Below the pieces are notes generated by a model. It worked only from the letters and a program-made list of their open reading frames with translations, ran no database searches and was not told the origin of the DNA. Below are positions 12,401 to 23,300 of a DNA stretch of 64,000 bases, piece by piece. Source of the DNA: Symsagittifera roscoffensis (Eukaryota > Xenacoelomorpha > Acoela > Convolutidae). The translations under genes and the position numbers were made by a program. The stretch is from the NCBI RefSeq assembly GCF_963678635.1, contig NC_087065.1, positions 22,263,480 through 22,327,479 on the forward strand, given 5' to 3'. The stretch's first letter is position 1. Each line of letters opens with the position of its first letter.

Positions 12401-12990
12401 AACTATACAATTCATTACAAACTATTGCAATTGTTTGTTAGGTTGGGACTTAAAGTTAAAAAAGTGCACCGTGTGCTGAAGTTTGAACAAGAAGCATGGT
12501 TAGAACCATACATCACATTGAACACGACTAAACGACAACAAGCTAGAAATAAATTTGAGGAGGATTTGTACAAACTACTGAACAATTGTGCTTATGGGAA
12601 AACATGCGAGTCGAAGCGCAAACGGATGCTTGTTCGGATAGTTAGAGATTATCATGCCGCTTTGCATGTCCCAACAATTGTGGGAGCTAGTGTTCTTGAG
12701 TTAGCAAAGTTTCACATGTATAAATTTCATTACGATATAATGAAACCAAATTTCGAATGTCAACTATTGTATTCTGATACAGACAGTCTCCTGTACCAAG
12801 TCAAAAGTGAAGATTTATACCGAGAAATTTCCGAAAAAAGGAATATTTTGAATGAACTTGACTTGTCAAATTACCCGAAGAACCACCCATGGTTGTTTTT
12901 TTAAAATTCAAGGATGAGTTTCCAGGAGACATTATAACCGAGTTTATATCCCTCAAACCCAAGCTTTATTCCATTTTGTCCAGAGGTAAT
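9467..12990 (+). mobile_element. PolB coding region with N-terminal zinc fingers, array copy 3 (fossil)
   Basis: The most complete PolB of the array. It begins at an ATG at 9467 with C2H2-type fingers (CNFCPLKYANKSNRSRHERD, then CNECSFTAQ, then CDYCHLGFH), followed by a long unrecognised linker of about 400 residues. Then come the CRNCFHI cluster near 10767, exonuclease motif YFDFESF near 10931, the endonuclease-VII-like cluster at about 11220-11335, YHNLYLKCDTLLLA near 11860, motif-B-like NNCAYGK near 12585 and motif C, YSDTDS, near 12768. The zinc fingers plus endonuclease VII plus PolB layout is common in Polinton-derived polymerases of invertebrates. It is broken, with a few breaks, and should be read as a fossil. 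Confidence 0.85.
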
Positions 12991-13104
12991 TAATTAATTT
13001 CTATTTGCCTTATTGGTGAGCACGAATTTCAAAAAATTTTGATTTTTTGTGATTTTTTTTTTCGGAAGGCAATTTTCATTTGTGGGCGAAAATGTGTAAT
13101 TTTA

Positions 13105-13630
13105 TCAAAAAAAAAAAATTGGAAAAAACTTTTTAGGCCAAAAAAAATAATTTTTTTGAAAATTTTTGGTTTTTTTTTGTGGGCGATTTTTTTTTTTGTG
13201 GGCGAAATTTTTTTTTTTTTTGGAAAAAAAAATTTTTTTTGTTCGAAAAAAAATTTCGGGCGAAAAGTGTTTTTTGTTTTGAAAAAAAATTGGAAAAAAC
13301 TTTTTAGGCCAAAAAAAAATAATTTTTTTGAAAATTTTTGGTTTTTTTTGTGGGCGATTTTTTTTTGTGGGCGAAATTTTTTTTTTTTTGGAAAAAAAAT
13401 TTTTTTTTGTTCGAAAAAAAATTTCGGGCGAAAAGTGTTTTTTGTTTTGAAAAAAAATTGGAAAAAACTTTTTAGGCCAAAAAAAAATAATTTTTTTGAA
13501 AATTTTTGGTTTTTTTTTGTGGGCGATTTTTTTTTGTGAGCGAAAATTTTTTTGAAAAAATTTTTTTTGTAGGCAAAAAATTTTTTAAAAAAAATTTTTT
13601 TGTCGGGGATTTTTTTTTTTTTTGTGTTGG
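13105..13630 (+). repeat. T/A-run minisatellite, array copy 3 (two to three units)
   Basis: Same unit as the blocks at 770-1410 and 6350-7160, here shortest, with two full units and part of a third. The unit counts of about 3, 4 and 2 show that this block gains and loses units faster than the flanking DNA changes. Confidence 0.85.
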
Positions 13631-13776
13631 TCGATTGTTTTTTTTTTTATTGATGACTAATTTTTAAGGTCACACCTGGCCTTCATGTATTTTTTTTGTT
13701 GCACCTGGCCTTCAAGTTAACATGATGTAGCTCTTAAAAAAAACATCGTATTTGGTTTTTTTACCACCCCACATTA

Positions 13777-14570
13777 GTGATCATCAAAAAATTGATTAGT
13801 AATCATATAAATAAAATTTTAGACTGCAGAAAATTATCGGCGAAAGGTGTATCCAAAGCTGCTCAGAAGATGTTGAGTCATCAGCGATATCGAGACACCT
13901 TGACCTCTGGCTCGTTATTCAAAACTGAAAACAGTCGAATCGCATCCGAGTCACACAATCTGCAAACAGTGACTTCGACGAAAACATCGTTATCAGCTTT
14001 TGATGACAAACGCTACATCCTCGATGATGGTCAGCAGACTCTTCCCTACGGTCACAAAAACATCGTGGGTCAAACTGTGATTGGCATTGATGATAGTGAT
14101 GACAACACAGCCGCTGTTAATTCTGACCCAACTGACGATGACGATTTGGAAAAATGGATGCCTTTTTTTGAAGATCGTCAACAGCCAGTTTCGTGGGATT
14201 GTGACGATTTCCTAGATGGGGTGTCTGAAGAATTCGCTAACACTCAAAACGTTGATTGGGACCATCCGGAAATTGATGATGAATACTCTGAGGATAGTTT
14301 TGCTGTTGAGAACACACAACCACATCGCTCGCTTCGACAACTGATGGAACAGGTCAATAGCAGTTGGCAAACTCCAGACCCCGGTCTGATTCGGGCAGCA
14401 GAAACCAACGACAGTGATATTGATAGCGGGGATATCGCGGATCTGGAGGCCAATACTTCCGACGAGTGGAGGCCAATGAGGACGAGTCGACATTCTTCAA
14501 CGATTCGTTTTTCGATTATGAAGCAGTTGAAGTAGAAGAACCACGGTCAAAAAATCGACGAATAGATTAA
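13777..14570 (+). CDS. Acidic protein of the Polinton-type element, copy 3
   Basis: Third copy of the acidic frame, about 250 codons, matching the other two closely over most of its length but with a different C-terminal end. Basic head, acidic body; unknown family. The spacer after it (14571-14957) matches the other units up to 14957, where the array stops. Confidence 0.55.
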
Positions 14571-14957
14571 AACACAAAAAAACACCAAATTAACTTTTGT
14601 ATAGTAAATAAAATTCAGTTATTTAATATGAGAATTGTCTGTACATAAAATTTGACCTACCGCTATTCCGTGTTTAGTGTGTATTTAAGTGCGAGATTTT
14701 GTTCAGCTTTGGAACTCGATTAATCTGGGATATAAACAATTTCATTTAAGCGATAGTGTCTTTAGCATACTTTTGTATGTATTTGTATGTAATTTGAGTT
14801 TGAATCAAAGTTGTAAGAAGAATTGAGCAAACAGTCTATAGCGCAGTTAAACACTCCAGCTGGTTTCAGAACGAAGATTTGGCAAATCCTTTCCCGCACC
14901 AAACATGTAACCACAACGTTCAGTGGGAATACTCAATAATATACCGAAGTTTTACAT

Positions 14958-15110
14958 GAGGACTATTAGGTATAAAATTATACATGGTGACAATTAGGAT
15001 TATTACATGGTGACCATTGCTGATCATTTAATACATGGTGACCATTATGATTTATACCTAATGGTCATCCATGTATGACAACCCCCCCCCCCCCCCCCGA
15101 TCCTAACGCA
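14958..15110. repeat. TACATGGTGACCA repeats and poly-C at the array's right junction
   Basis: Immediately right of the PolB array, TACATGGTGAC recurs three times in direct order (about 14981, 15004, 15032), followed by an inverted version, TGGTCATCCATGTA, near 15061. The pair TAGGTATAAA / TTTATACCTA also forms an inverted repeat around them. A pure C-run of about 19 follows at 15080. This may be the end of a separate small foldback element. Confidence 0.5.
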
Positions 15111-15228
15111 CTATATGCATACTACTGCTAGCGCTTTTTGTTTTATTGAAAAAACGAGTTTGAAAAAATGTGGGTGGGGGGTGTAAGGTTAGCGAAATCG
15201 CAGATTGATTTCGGATGAGTTTTGTAAA

Positions 15229-16995
15229 CTAATGTAGCAGGGTAATTGTGTGCATTGCAAATATGACTAATATGTTGACTATAACTGACATCACAAAAAC
15301 GTTCTGGAACAAACCGACCTGATTAAAGAGAACTAGCGTAACTCGTGCAACTTCTCGTTGGACTTCTTCGAACCATACAAAAAAACTCAACACAAAGCCA
15401 ATAGCACCAAGCAAAAGCGAGAAAACGTAAGCATAGCGGATTCCATTGTCTAAAAAATACACACAATAAGTATATTGAATCTTTGTTCCAATGCCAAAAA
15501 ACTTTTAAAAAAACTTTTCCTAAGTGTACAGCTCTTCCCCGAGACAAATTAAGGACCAGCCGCTTGGGCAGGGGAGTTTCCTACAACCTGGTCTATCGAT
15601 TAAACCCTTAATCCCAAATCTGGATGGGTAGTTTTTGAAATCGAAGAAGTTTGAAAAAATGGCCTAAAAACCGAAAAATTGACTATTCCTAAGTGTATAG
15701 CTCTTATCCTAGACAAATTAGGGACGAGCCGTTTGTGTAGGGGGGGGGGTTCCCACAACCTGGTCTATCGATTAAACCCTTAATCCCAAATCTGGACGGG
15801 TAGTTTTTGAGGAAATCGGAAAGATTTGAAAAAAGGCCAAAAAAGTGACTTTTCCTAAGTCTATAGCTCTTCCCCTAGGCAAGTTAAGGACCAGCCGCTT
15901 GTGCGAGGAGGGAGTTTCCTACAACCTGGTCTATCGATTAAACCCTTAATTCCAAATCTGGATGGGTAGTTTTTGAGGAAATCGATAATTTCCGAAAAAA
16001 TAGGCAAAAAAATCAAAAAAGTGACTTTTCCTAAGTCTATAGCTCTTCCCCTAAGCAAATTAGGGACCAGCCGCTTGTGCATGGGAGTTTCCTACAACCT
16101 GGTTTATCGATTAAACCCTTAATCCCAAATCTGGACGGGTAGTTTTTGAGGAAATCGAAAATTTCCGAAAAAATGGGCAAAAAGTGAAAAAAGTACCGAG
16201 TTGTGAAGCTTTTCTAAGACCGTAGGGGGTGGGGTAGGGTAAAAATTGCCCTACATTTCATGCAGGCAGGTAGGTGAAACGCTACTGAATCCATTGGTAC
16301 CACTTTTATGAGAATCTGACGGGTAGTTTTTTGGGAAAGCGAATTTTTCGAAAAAGCGTCTAAAAAAAAAAAAAAAAAAAAACCAGATCTCATCTGAAAA
16401 AAAAAACGTTTTTATAATACCTGTTTAATAAATCAAACAGGAACTTAGATCAGATAAATACCGCGAGTTACTGAAGATGTAAGAAACGCTGGAAACCTGA
16501 TCAGAACTTGCTTTATGAAGTACGCATAATATCCGGACCAGACTTCAAATAACTCCTTCTGTGCGTATTCTTCCATGTCATCCAGACACTCGCGCACAAT
16601 CTCCACATTTGTGGAATAGACTATTTCAAGATCGGGTGCTGGACGGAAAATAGTAGATTTGTCCGTGTGCTTTGAGTACAGTTTCGTACAGTACTTTTTG
16701 GCGTCAGCTCAACAACACGGCGTATACATACTAAAAACTGCGTGATAACTTCAAGCAACATCTTCAACTGTTCGTGAATGGTCAGATCCGGATCTTAGCT
16801 TCTTTTTGTCAGTACACAAACTGGTTTCAGTATGATAATACATTGGTCAAAAATTACAGGTGCATTGCTTATTTTTTGGTAACAATCTTGGATTTTCTTC
16901 TCAGGAGCCAAATTAACTAGCTTTCGACAACTCTAAATTGATCCATGATGCACTGCAGTTGGTCATACATTAAAGTGAGTCTGGTACTTACAAGC
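15229..16995 (-). pseudogene. Decayed 3' end of an unrecognised multi-pass membrane protein gene
   Basis: Two minus-strand blocks splice in frame. The first (to 16462) ends RFPAFLTSSVTR at a GTATTT donor. The last exon (15449-15229) follows a TTTTTTAG acceptor and encodes DNGIRYAYVFSLLLGAIGF and a second hydrophobic stretch, VFVMSVIVNILVIFA, then a stop. These look like two membrane helices near the C-terminus. Upstream, protein-like sequence continues to about 16995 (MYDQLQCIMDQFRVVES; LTIHEQLKMLLEVITQFLV) but needs one frame change near 16925, crosses an in-frame TAA near 16797, and needs another frame change in an A-run near 16698. That suggests a host pseudogene, or base errors in homopolymers. 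I do not recognise the family. Confidence 0.5.
15510..16370 (+). repeat. ~170-bp tandem satellite (about five units)
   Basis: Units start with TCCTAAGTSTATAGCTCTTC near 15517, 15687, 15852 and 16027, giving periods of about 165-175 bp; a fifth, diverged unit starts near 16190. Shared blocks are GGACCAGCCGCTTGTGC, ACAACCTGGTCTATCGATTA and GGGTAGTTTTTGAGGAAATC. It sits inside the intron of the decayed gene at 15229-16995. Diverged relatives occur at 46790-47220. Confidence 0.85.
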
Positions 16996-17079
16996 GATGG
17001 AATCTGCCTAACTTAAAGAAAAGCAGACACCTGCTTCAAAATAGAAAGGAGAACCGTCTGTAGCAAGAGATTCGAGCAA

Positions 17080-17540
17080 ATCCCCCAGGGAGCCTGCCTC
17101 ACACACCATCTGCGAGAAGGGAATGAAGCAAGAACCTTAGAAAACTACATAAACAACACGCCTACCGACTCAACCCACCAAAAAGCGACCAACGGGAATA
17201 CCCTCAAGTTCGACAGAAACCGATCAAGACAAGAAAAAATCCTTCACCAACTGAGGCTAAAAATGGCTCCTTGGCTGCAGTCTACAAACTGCAGTCTGTA
17301 GCCCATCGGCACGGGAGAGCCGAGAACGAGACCTGCAACTACTGCAACCAGGCCCCTGAAGACACAGAACACTTCCTGATTTCCTGTCCGTTCTGGGTAG
17401 AAGAAAGAACTGAAACCCTGGGTCAAAATCCAGATCTGTCCTGGTTTCAAGAACACCCGGAGAAAATCCTGCCCTTCATCTGCAGAGTGGGGAGATTTTC
17501 CGAGTCTCCCAAAATTTCATTGGATGTCCCTCATTAACAA
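17080..17540 (+). mobile_element. LINE reverse transcriptase C-terminal fragment
   Basis: Plus-strand coding remnant of a non-LTR retrotransposon. One frame gives EKILHQLRLKMAPW to about 17272. The next frame gives AAVYKLQSVAHRHGRAEN, then CNYCNQAPEDTEHFLISC, and ends at a stop at 17535-17537. The CxxC...H...C knuckle preceded by QLRL..PW is the usual C-terminus of many LINE polymerases. The two frames meet near 17262-17272, where the product is out of register, so this is a dead 5'-truncated copy. Clade is not decidable from this part. Confidence 0.7.
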
Positions 17541-19356
17541 AAACGACTGTCTCTGGCAATACGGACACAAAAATGCTTAAAACAAACACAGCTAAAAAGC
17601 AGTTCGAAAAAGCTGATTTTATGTTCGATTTTTTTTTCTTTAAAACTTGAGTTTCGTTATAGCACCAAGCAAACCTTATGTCACTCATTTTCACACTTCA
17701 TTACAAGCAATACTGATAAAGCAAGCAGCAAATGAAGGTTTTTTATTAAATTGAATATAGCTAAGTAGTACCCAGAAACAAAATAAAAATGCAAGAAAAT
17801 TTGCGTCTTTGATATGACAAAAGCACGAAGAAAAAGACATTAAGTGTAAAACATTAAGTAAAAACAAGACAAAGGTGAAGTTTGATTTCGCAAACAAACA
17901 AAAAAACATTAATGGAGCTCTGAAAGTTAGAGAATAAAAAATAAATTTTACATTGTACCGCCGAGATTCGAACCAAATAACACTTACCATCGAATCACAT
18001 GCGCAGTAATGAAAGCAATCTACTTTTTTCTAATTAAACCCGCATTTTAATCCTCTTATTTGCCCAGAAAAACTGAACCCAGAAATTTAAACAGAAATCA
18101 GCGACTTCACAATTAAAAACGTAAACTCATTAATATAAATGCTCTCAGTTAAACAACAAGCTGAAAAAAAGCCAGCTATTAATATACACGGCACCAGATT
18201 AAGCATAGCCAACAGAAGCTTGGAAAATGTAAAAGAACAAGGAAACAAAAAAAAACACTTAAAAGTTTTTGCTTCTCCTTCAACTTTCGGAAAAGAGTTA
18301 AAACTCTTCGAATTTCAAGAACATTTTAAGATTTTGAGTAATTTTTCTGATAACCTAGTTTAAGAACATAGCCAACTGTAAGTACTATGTTGAAAAAGAG
18401 TAATAAACGCAAGAAAACAGAAGAAAATATGTTTTTTGAAAACTTCAACTTTCGAATTTTAACAAAAAAAATAATTGCCCTTAAAGCTCTTTGAATTTTT
18501 TGAATAATTTATGCTTAGTACATTTTTGATGAAATTAACCCAATTTTTGGTGCCCTTTATACTTTTGCTTTTCGATAGTGAAGTTTGCCTGCCTTTTAAC
18601 AAAGGAAATAAACTGAAGTTGAAAAGAATTCAAGAGTCAAACCGCGAAAAATCAAAACTGCGTGAACATATTTGAAAACTTTTCCTATAAGAAAAAGACT
18701 TATTAAGATAATCAGCACGTGCATTATTCTTAAAACTGGCTAGTAAATTTTTTGCTCCGCAGGTAAATTAAAATCCACTTTCGAATCTCTAAGTCCTTCA
18801 CGTTTGTTCGAGCCATTTTCTCTTTTGTAATCGGCGAGCGCACTTACCTATCATTCAGGAAATAAACTTAAATTGAACTCAAAAAGTGCATATATAACTA
18901 AGTGCATTCATAATTGCATTATTACGTATAAAAGCATATCAGTTGTTATTAGAGCATCTTAAGACTTTCCTGAAAAACAAACAAAAAATCATCAAGACCT
19001 ATATAAGTGAAAAATAATTATTTAGGTGGTCGGAACAACAAGTTAGAAATTAGATCTTGCGAAACCTACTCAAAAAAGACGTTAGAATTTTCATTTTCGG
19101 CTTTTTTCTTATCTACAATTCATTAAGTAGATTTTTTTTCCAAAATCATCACTTTACAGACGCTAGAAAGTTTCAAGTTTTTAAAACTAATTGCCCATCA
19201 ACTAATGTAAGGCCAAAGGCATAATTTACCTTTAAAACATTATCTCAATAATTCAAGTAATACATAAAACAATTCGTTAACATGATAGCATAGAAATATT
19301 CTTGCAAGTTACTCATAGCAAATGAGGGCTGGTTATAAGCGCTCTTGTCAACTTAA
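17541..19356. other. AT-rich intergenic region with SINE and MITE copies
   Basis: No supported gene. It holds a tRNA-like SINE head near 17950-18000 (minus-strand B-box, TTCGAATCTCGGCGG), a MITE at 18393-18730 and a partial relative at about 18770-19010. It lies downstream of the ABCA stop codon; no clear minus-strand AATAAA was seen close to 19357. Confidence 0.5.
18393..18730 (+). mobile_element. MITE of the GAGTAATGAACG family
   Basis: Starts AAAAGAGTAATAAACGCAAG and ends ACGTGCATTATTCTTAAAA, near-inverted repeats of each other. Internal family marks are AACTTCAACTTTCGAATTTT, GCCCTTAAAGCTCTTTGAAT, CGATAGTGAAGTTTGCCTGC and GTCAAACCGCGAAAAATCAA. No coding capacity. See the finding on this family for the other copies. 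Confidence 0.65.
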
Positions 19357-20383
19357 TTAAACAACCTCCGGGTTAGGCCTGCGGGCTGGTTGATTAAAAT
19401 CGAACAAATTATCACTTACATTTGCGGCGCCTCCTGCCACAGTCGTTGATTTCGGCTCATCCTTCTCATCTATAGCGTGATCCTTAACGTCATCTTTGAT
19501 TTCCTCAGTTTTGACCTGCTTTTCTCCTGGTACATCTGCAGTTGGTGCCAGTGGCATTACTTGCGAAACTATCACTGCGGGTGGTTTTTGAGCAGTGGCA
19601 GAATTGTCCGCTATACTCACACTTGCAGGGGTATCGACTACTTGATACTCCGGCAACAAGATCTGGCTTTCTTGAAAAGTATCATTCAGTTGAGCTTCCA
19701 CATCATTGGCTGGAATTGGCGAGCTGACCAGATACTTCTTAGCTTGTGGTGTGTTATGGTTCGAACTTCGCGCATTAGCTTCCACGTCTGTGATCAAACT
19801 TGGCATACTTCCTCCTTGAGCAGCCAATCTTGGTTTAGTTAGAGATATTTCGAAGCTTTCGTTATTATCTGCTGAAACTTGGTTGCCAAGAGGAACAATA
19901 TCCGACTGGTTTTTGGCGAAGTTGATAAACACTTGATCCAAAGTAGTTTGACTGACGGAGTAGTCTTCGATTAGTTCACACTGCAGCATTTGAAGTTCAC
20001 GTCTTCCGGTGTAGACTGGGATTTGAATCTTGGTTTTCTTTCCTTTTTCTATCACTCTGAACAAGTCTCCCAACTTTGCCTCCATTTGGCCCAGTTGGAA
20101 AACTACCAGTGTCGGCAGTTTTTCCATAATTTTCGCGGTTGGAAAGTGTGAACAGAAAAACTCTTCGACTTGTTCACAGCATCCATTCGGCATCTTCAAC
20201 TGAATGACATAACCGTCTCCATATTTTGTTTTAATGTGTTGTGATGTGCCGAGACATTTGAATTGGCCGTTGACCATTATGGCCAGTCTTGTGCAAAGCG
20301 CTTCACACTCTTCCATGGAGTGTGAAGTGAGAACTACTGATCGGCCTTCCGATATTGCATCGTGGATGCATTGCCAAAGATAC
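19357..20383 (-). CDS. ABCA1-like: ABCA1-like exon 9 (NBD2 end and C-terminal tail)
   Basis: Starts [20 protein letters not shown] after CTGTTTCAG, with the H-loop in SHSMEECE. It then carries [12 protein letters not shown], the usual ABCA closing motif, and a Ser/Pro/Asp-rich tail of ~180 residues ending [10 protein letters not shown]. The last three residues fit a class-III PDZ ligand loosely. The first 80 bases of the exon and its acceptor are duplicated at 20593-20875. Confidence 0.9.
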
Positions 20384-23300
20384 CTGAAACAGTAATTTCA
20401 AAATATATATATTTTTTTGAAAAATCATTGCTCTAAAACGAGAGTATTCCATCTCGCAGCGAACTTACAGGTTCAAAATACAATCCAGTTTGCAGGAAAT
20501 TGTTAGCTTCTCAAATTTTCCATTTAGACGTTTTCAAAATCAGGACTAGCGTATTCAAATTAAGGACATGGCTAAAAAATTATCAATTCTATCACACTCT
20601 TCCATGGAGTGTGAAGTGAGAACTACTGATCGGCCTTCCGATATTGCATCGTGGATGCATTGCCAAAGATACCTGAAACAGTAATTTCAAAATATATATA
20701 TTTTTTTGAAAAATCATTGCTCTAAAACGAGAGTATTCCATCTCGCAGCGAACTTACAGGTTCAAAATACAATCCAGTTTGCAGGAAATTGTTAGCTTCT
20801 CAAATTTTCCATTTAGACGTTTTCAAAATCAGGACTAGCGTATTCAAATTAAGGACATGGCTAAAAAATTATCAAACATTGTTTTAATGAACGACTGGAA
20901 CGGTCCGGCCTAACAGTTATTTTCGTTTTTAGAAGTGAATTTTAGCAAGAAGAAAAACGTGTCTTTTGCAATAATTAAATGTATATCAGGTTATTAACTC
21001 TTCTGAATTAAACAAACTATCTATCAATCTCAAAAACTTTCAGCTGCGCAGTTTAAAATGACACCACTATATGTAACGTCACATTTGACTGAAAGAGTTT
21101 GAGATTGGCTGTACATCAAGTTTCTATTTTAGTATATACGAGAGGTCACTGCGTGGAATGCGAGGTTTTAACAAACATCGTTCAAGAGTTCGAGTGCACA
21201 AGCGAGGTTTATCAAACATCATTCGCAAGATCGATTGGTGATTTTTAGTGTGTCCAAATCAAAGTTCAATTAAAAAGCATTCAGTGGTGGTTTTTAGTAT
21301 TTGCAAAACGAAGTTATATCAAACATCATTAAGTGTCAGCAAAGCGAAATTTTATTGAAGATCATTCAAGATTTCAAGGAGTTGTCTTCACTGTGCTCAA
21401 AGCGAAGTTTTATCAATCATCATTCAAGAGTTCGAGAGGTGGTTTGCACTCTCAAAGCAAAGTTCCGTCAACACAGCGACTAAACGAAACTTTCTCGACA
21501 CAGAGGCTAAGCGGAGCTTTGGATTACTTGTGATACAATGCAAGCGGCGCATTGAAAACTACCGACAGCAAAAGAGACAGAAAAACACAGAGGCGAAGCT
21601 GAGCTTCGCACCACTTGCGGTACACAAGAAAACTCCAAAAATCAAAAGATAATGTGTTTAAAACAAAAATTGAAAAACATTAATGAATTTTGTTGAAGAA
21701 ATCGTAGGCTCAAAATTCTGAAAAAAATTATTGCAATTGTTATAGAAGTCAATTACCTTCAAAACAAAACAAGGATTTGGGTTTAACTCCATCCAATTCT
21801 TTCTGATAACCAATAGATGAAAACGATAAAACATTTCGGTCAAAAAATTGAGATACGATAATTCCTACATACACTCAAAAACGGTTCATTAAATCTTGTA
21901 ACAAAACAACCTGCATATCTAACCAGAACAGTCGGGGATAAAGGCCCTATCCGCTATAGTATAACATCAAAATGAAAAAAAAAACGAAAAACAAAATATC
22001 AAAACATGAATACATAAATTACAAACAATTGCCACAAAAAATAACAAACAATCTGAAAAAAACTCTCAAATCCTGTGAAAAAAAAACGCAATTACATCAA
22101 GAATTATCAGTTATGAAATTTATACGCAACGGTAAGAGAGCTAAATTACAACAACAGAAAAAACGCCAAAGAAGAAAACAAAAAACAAACATTTTTCAAA
22201 AATTTCGGCCAGAAAAAACCACACTCCTGGAACTCGGGCAGATCTTCCCCGCAACATTCCTCTGTAGACAAAAAAATTGAGCCAACTTTGCAAAAAAAAT
22301 CTAGAAATTTTAAATTTTTTCAAGGTTTTTTCTAAATCGATTTAGATCTAAAACGCACCAACCTAAACCTAAAACGCAACCTAACTAAATAAAATAAAAC
22401 TAGTTTTACTCATATTTAGAAAAAAAAAATCGGAAAATATGAATACGAAAAAAGCTGAATAGTTATTTGCAAAAAATTCTAGCAGAAAAATTCAAAAAAG
22501 TTTTATTTCTAACAGAAAATTTTGGCGCCTATGAAAACCAGAAAACCATGAATTATATTTGCCCTTATGAAAATGAAAAAATATCAAAAAATCTACCAAA
22601 AATACAGAACTTATTACCCGGCAAGTAAGCCGACAAAAATTGGGTCGAAATCAATGAAGCCGACAAAAAAATCAACTTACATCTAAAAATCTTTTTCAGC
22701 TGTAAAACTAATATCACTTCCGTCATTGAAGCCAGCTTTTGAATCACCATCTTGGGTACAAATAGAGATGCATTTGAAGATGACCTAATTTTAGTCATTC
22801 TGTGGACAAAGTTGTTTAAGGGAAAAAAAGTCAAGTACCCGATTGCAAAACTCTCGCTTATCGCAAGGGTAAAAATACTTCAAACTGAAGTTTTGTTTGA
22901 AAAAATCGAATTCAGACCAACAATCGAGAAATAACACTACCAGAATTAAACAAGCGTTGGGTATTAACCGAGGGGCTACAAGTCCCAAAATTCGTGGGTA
23001 GACGCTCCTTAAACCGAAAACAAAAAAATGCCTTCAGAAATTTTCCTTATAAAAAAAAAATTTAAGCGATTAAATTTCAAAACTTTGAACTTTTGCAACA
23101 CAACCGACCTGAATTACTATTTATTAACATCCTCAATTTTTGCTTTTCAACCGTCACAAAATAAGTTGACTTAGCCAAGAAAACAAGCCGAAACAAGGCT
23201 CGAATAAAGCCCTTAAGCAAAAAAAAGGAAAAAACTAAGTCAGGGGTAAGAAATTACAGGATTAAATCAAAAAATACTTGCAACCACAGAGAAAAATGCT

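Larger units (their letters stand above)
1..14957 (+). mobile_element. Polinton-type PolB element, three-copy head-to-tail array (fossil)
   Basis: Three direct, nearly identical copies of one unit follow each other. Each unit runs PolB coding sequence, T/A-run minisatellite, acidic-protein frame, spacer with a polyadenylation signal, then the next PolB. Frame starts of the acidic protein at 1553, 7315 and 13777 give unit spacings of about 5.8 and 6.5 kb; the copies differ in minisatellite copy number and by a few larger indels. The PolB plus endonuclease-VII-like layout is typical of Polinton/Maverick and adintovirus-like elements. No capsid, integrase, maturation protease, packaging ATPase or long terminal inverted repeat is seen, so this is a partial element. 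It looks broken, with roughly three to five breaks per copy. The very low divergence between copies points to recent duplication. The left end is outside the window; the right end joins unrelated DNA at 14957/14958. Confidence 0.8.

Noticed and set aside
1-14957. Capsid, integrase, protease or packaging ATPase genes of a complete Polinton
   Set aside because: No frame in the array shows a motif of any of these; only PolB and the acidic protein are supported.
19477-19842. Plus-strand frame of ~120 codons opposite the last ABCA exon
   Set aside because: It lies wholly over a well-supported exon on the other strand and has no family features.
21972-22280. Lys/Gln-rich frame of ~100 codons in ABCA intron 8
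   Set aside because: A-rich repeat sequence inside the hairpin-bounded element; no start context or similarity.
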